Below, in pieces: positions 5,943 to 7,971 of a stretch of 7,971 nucleotides of DNA. The translations under genes and the position numbers were made by a program. The number at the start of each line of letters is the position of its first letter. Within the stretch, counting starts at the first letter, position 1. The DNA is from Spirochaetales bacterium (GTDB taxonomy: Bacteria > Spirochaetota > Spirochaetia > ARS1246): positions 1 to 7,971 of the forward strand of contig JABGPX010000581.1 of NCBI GenBank assembly GCA_018644745.1. Reading direction: 5' to 3'. The notes under the pieces are model-generated. The model did not search any database. It was not told the origin of the DNA and worked only from the letters and a program-made list of their open reading frames with translations.

Positions 5943-7229
5943 CTAGAAGCCTTCGATACCGGCGGCTTTTGCGGTTTTACCGCGTTTATCATCGATATTC
6001 GCAAGAACCTCGTCGACCGTTGCTGCACCGACTAATAAAGACTGCACCTCTGCGCCATTGCCCATCTGGTCCCAGAACAGAATGCCGGTCGCACCATCAG
6101 GTTTGAAGTTGCCATCCACCATCTCGGTCATACTCGCTAACCCGGCGGTTGGTTTTTTATCAACTTCAGGAAAAGATGGATTACCTAGATCGTCTCGCAT
6201 CGCATAGAATTTATTCAGCACATCGGGCTGGGTTTTATATTTGAGCCACTGTTTTACCGCATCGACATTTTCGCCATCCTTCATGGCAATCTGTACAATA
6301 CCGCCGGCAGAGGTGCCGAATACTGTGGCTTCGCCCTGCGCACCAAGAGGTGAGGGAAACATTTTGAAGTTCTCGGCTCCGGCGTCCGGGTAGTCTCTTA
6401 CTACCTCCATCTGCCAGCTCGTATATCCGAGGAACATCGCGTACTTTCCTGTTCCAAGGGCTTCTGTGGCGCGTGTCCACGAGTCGGACATATAGTTTTC
6501 ACCAAAATATCCTTTGTCTGCAAGCTCCTTAATCTGGGTCAAACAGGTCCTAAACTCTTCTACATCGGCGAATTTCAGTTGGTTCGTGTTGAGTTTATCA
6601 TACAACGACGGGTCCCGCTCCTTAGCCTGCGCGGCAATTTCGGTCATAAAAAGTTGGGTGTGCCATAAATCGCTGGGCAATTCATAGATCGGTATAATGC
6701 CGTTTGCGTCGAGGACGCTGCATACCTGCAGAAGCTCCGCGTAGGTCTTGGGAGCTTCAAGGTTATATTTGTCAAAGATCTGGTCGTTGTAAACAAATCC
6801 CCAGCCGTCGATCGACCACGTATTGAGCGCGAGCAACTTACCATCGAATGTGGTTGTGGCTTTTGCCCATTCCTTTTCTCTCGCGGCCCAAGGTTCGTTC
6901 GACAGATCAAGTAATTTATCGAGGGGAAGCTCCAGCATTCTCAGACCCGCTGCCCACATAAAAATATCCGGCGCTTCTCCGGTATTGAGCTTGGTCTTTA
7001 ATATCTGCAGATACTGATCATCAGGATTAACCTGAAAGTCTATGGTTATTCCGGTTTTTGCTTTGAAGTCCTCGGCAATTTCCCGGTCGATATCCTTGAC
7101 CCAGTTCTGAGAAGCGGCCACGGTCAGCGTGACCGGCTTACTTGACTCGCCGCCTCCTGCTGCGAATAGGCCGATGGCACCGGCCATGAAAAGAATTGTG
7201 ATAAACGCAAAAACACTTACCTTATTCAT
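5943..7229 (-). CDS. CUT1 sugar ABC transporter solute-binding protein
   Basis: This 428-residue extracytoplasmic protein captures a sugar and delivers it to the two permeases. Residues 1 to about 24 are a signal peptide ending in LFAAGGGESS; it has no lipobox Cys, a pattern common in spirochaetal binding proteins. Family features include the N-terminal lobe start VTLTVAAS, an extended-sugar-binding-type segment (LALNTWSIDGWGFVYND, about 134-150), GTGKYAMFLGYTSWQ (259-273) and the C-terminal KTAKAAGIEGF. I chose ATG 7229 because GGAGG lies 7 nt upstream; the in-frame ATG at 7256 would add nine residues (MVQFIGGCS) encoded across that ribosome-binding site and upstream leader. It is the first gene of the operon and divergent from a sensor kinase that probably controls it. 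The substrate cannot be determined from sequence alone. Confidence 0.95.
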   Translation of the reverse strand: MNKVSVFAFITILFMAGAIGLFAAGGGESSKPVTLTVAASQNWVKDIDREIAEDFKAKTGITIDFQVNPDDQYLQILKTKLNTGEAPDIFMWAAGLRMLELPLDKLLDLSNEPWAAREKEWAKATTTFDGKLLALNTWSIDGWGFVYNDQIFDKYNLEAPKTYAELLQVCSVLDANGIIPIYELPSDLWHTQLFMTEIAAQAKERDPSLYDKLNTNQLKFADVEEFRTCLTQIKELADKGYFGENYMSDSWTRATEALGTGKYAMFLGYTSWQMEVVRDYPDAGAENFKMFPSPLGAQGEATVFGTSAGGIVQIAMKDGENVDAVKQWLKYKTQPDVLNKFYAMRDDLGNPSFPEVDKKPTAGLASMTEMVDGNFKPDGATGILFWDQMGNGAEVQSLLVGAATVDEVLANIDDKRGKTAKAAGIEGF

Positions 7230-7251
7230 ACTGCATCCTCCAATGAATTGT

Positions 7252-7269
7252 ACCATTTCTACGAATGGT
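7252..7269 (-). promoter_or_regulatory. Inverted repeat ACCATT-N6-AATGGT in binding-protein leader
   Basis: The exact 6-bp arms are at 7252-7257 and 7264-7269, extendable by one G-T pair. The repeat ends 10 nt before the GGAGG of the binding-protein gene. It may be a leader hairpin that stabilises or modulates this message, or an operator half-palindrome. Confidence 0.4.
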
Positions 7270-7280
7270 TAGCTGATTCT

Positions 7281-7303
7281 ATACCTCCCGCTTACAGCGG
7301 TAT
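7281..7303 (-). promoter_or_regulatory. Bulged inverted repeat in sugar operon leader
   Basis: ATACC-TCC-CGCT at 7281-7292 is complementary to AGCGGTAT at 7296-7303, giving an 8-bp stem with a 3-nt bulge and a 3-nt loop. It lies between the candidate -10 and the binding-protein gene, so it could fold in the leader RNA or be a regulator site. Confidence 0.35.
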
Positions 7304-7317
7304 TTAGACTATACAAA

Positions 7318-7329
7318 CCACACATGTGG
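7318..7329. promoter_or_regulatory. Palindrome CCACACATGTGG near the middle of the divergent region
   Basis: Arms CCACA and TGTGG flank a 2-bp centre. Its position just upstream of the candidate leftward -10 and near the middle of the divergent region suits a shared operator. A T-run follows on the plus strand, but no plus-strand gene ends upstream, so a terminator role is unlikely. Confidence 0.35.
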
Positions 7330-7351
7330 ACTTTTTTAACTTCGGACAGCG

Positions 7352-7360
7352 TGGTAGAAT
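7352..7360 (+). promoter_or_regulatory. Possible extended -10 for the sensor gene
   Basis: TGGTAGAAT fits TGn-TATAAT with one mismatch in the hexamer. There is no -35. The predicted start near 7367 would leave only about 6 nt before the ATG at 7373 and would cut into the weak GGTGA ribosome-binding site, so this call is doubtful. Confidence 0.2.
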
Positions 7361-7372
7361 CACGGTGACGTT

Positions 7373-7971
7373 ATGAGAAAAATGCTGAAAACCATACGCG
7401 CCCAACTCTTCCTCTATTATTCGGTGATGGCAATACTCCTTTTTCTGACCCTTACGGGCGTAATCTATATAAACGTCTCCAGGTTGCTGAGCCGCCGGTC
7501 CGAGGACTCGCTCATTCAGCTTGTGCAGGCGCTGTCGAATGAGCTCGATTATCAGATTAGGATTATGAACGAAACCTCAATACGAGTAGCCTACTCGAAT
7601 TTGGTAAAAGAGCGTTTTGAAAACTACCGGACCATACAAGGTGAGGTGAGTAACTACCGGGATCAGATCGCGCTTCAAGATATATTCATCGCCATAATGG
7701 GGCCGCTCCGGTCGGTGCACCAGCTGAATCTTTACAACTTTGACGGTGCTGTTGTCGGTGCGGGGCACCGGAATTATGCAAAAAAAGTCCCGGCGGAGAC
7801 AAGGCCATGGTTTGCCGAAACCATTGCCTTAGGGGGCGATAAATATCTCTCCGGGCCATTTATTGATAATGAAACCGAAACAATGGCCGTCGCTTTATCC
7901 CGGGTGTACTACGACAATAACAGCACGGCGGTCGGCATCATCGAGACGCTCCAGAAATACGAAGTCCTCTT
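7373..7971 (+). CDS. Membrane sensor, probable YesM-type histidine kinase, 5' part only
   Basis: The frame is open from ATG 7373 to the right edge, giving 199 codons of the N-terminus. Residues 11-35 are one strong membrane segment (LFLYYSVMAILLFLTLTGVIY). The outer part begins with a helical region (SNELDYQIRIMNETSIRVAYSNLVKERF, about 55-82), followed by Cache-type sensor features: LNLYNFDGAVVGAG (118-131), RPWFAETIALGGDKYLSGPF (144-163) and AVALSRVYYD...VGIIE. This layout is usual for YesM-family sensor kinases located beside CUT1 sugar operons and paired with a YesN-type AraC regulator. The kinase domain, and any regulator gene, lie outside the window; a chemoreceptor or cyclase with the same sensor is possible but less likely. 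GGTGA at 7364-7368 is a weak ribosome-binding site; ATG at 7382 is an alternative start. Confidence 0.85.
   Translation, partial: MRKMLKTIRAQLFLYYSVMAILLFLTLTGVIYINVSRLLSRRSEDSLIQLVQALSNELDYQIRIMNETSIRVAYSNLVKERFENYRTIQGEVSNYRDQIALQDIFIAIMGPLRSVHQLNLYNFDGAVVGAGHRNYAKKVPAETRPWFAETIALGGDKYLSGPFIDNETETMAVALSRVYYDNNSTAVGIIETLQKYEVL

Larger units (their letters stand above)
7230..7372. other. Divergent control region between sugar operon and sensor gene
   Basis: These 143 bp carry the start signals of both genes and three small inverted repeats (7252-7269, 7281-7303, 7318-7329). For the leftward operon, TATAGT on the minus strand (7313-7308) is a possible -10 but has no good -35. For the rightward gene an extended -10-like TGGTAGAAT lies at 7352-7360. 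A poorly conserved -35 is common at activator-dependent promoters, which would suit control by a response regulator. Confidence 0.6.

Noticed and set aside
7230..7256. Upstream in-frame ATG at 7256 as the start of the binding protein
   Set aside because: It has no ribosome-binding site of its own, would translate through GGAGG, and would place extra residues before a normal signal peptide that begins at 7229.
7318..7337. CCACACATGTGG followed by a T-run, resembling a rho-independent terminator on the plus strand
   Set aside because: The stem is only 5 bp with a 2-nt centre, and no plus-strand gene ends upstream; an operator role fits better.
1..7971. Search by eye for CRISPR arrays, transposase genes, terminal inverted repeats, tRNA genes and attachment sites
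   Set aside because: Nothing found: no regularly spaced identical repeats, no cloverleaf-like segment, and all long open frames are assigned to ordinary chromosomal families.

Overview
The window looks like a chromosomal segment from a spirochaete (Spirochaetales, free-living Spirochaeta or Sediminispirochaeta type). This is an inference. It rests on a solute-binding protein whose signal peptide ends in the Cys-less FAAGGGESS pattern common in that group, on an off-consensus lipobox (LTTC) in the Ig-like lipoprotein, and on a sugar ABC operon divergent from a YesM-type sensor kinase. An A-type flavodiiron protein fits an anaerobe that must remove oxygen or nitric oxide. No mobile element, CRISPR array, tRNA, rRNA or prophage gene is visible.

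Layout. (1) Positions 1-2515, minus strand: the first 838 residues of a large exported lipoprotein made of bacterial Ig-like domains, running off the left edge. Part of it is a higher-order repeat of about 324-330 residues. (2) Positions 2516-2927: a 412-bp divergent intergenic region with a good sigma-70 promoter towards the right, a dyad overlapping that promoter, a long imperfect hairpin, and two copies of the same dyad (GTACAG-N14/15-CTGTAC), one in front of each flanking gene. (3) Positions 2928-4118, plus strand: a complete flavodiiron protein with all six di-iron ligands and no fused rubredoxin. (4) Positions 4157-7229, minus strand: a three-gene CUT1-type carbohydrate ABC operon, transcribed as binding protein, MalF-like permease, MalG-like permease. 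No ATPase gene is present here, so the transporter probably uses an ATPase encoded elsewhere. (5) Positions 7230-7372: a divergent control region with three small inverted repeats. (6) Positions 7373-7971, plus strand: the N-terminal sensor part of a membrane protein, most likely a YesM-type histidine kinase that regulates the sugar operon; it runs off the right edge.

The sugar operon and the sensor plausibly form one unit of carbohydrate sensing and uptake. The flavodiiron protein and the Ig-like lipoprotein are functionally separate from it, but they share a divergent control region and a repeated dyad that could mean common regulation. The coding genes belong to known families. The least explained signals are in the 2516-2927 intergenic region and in the repeat architecture of the lipoprotein.
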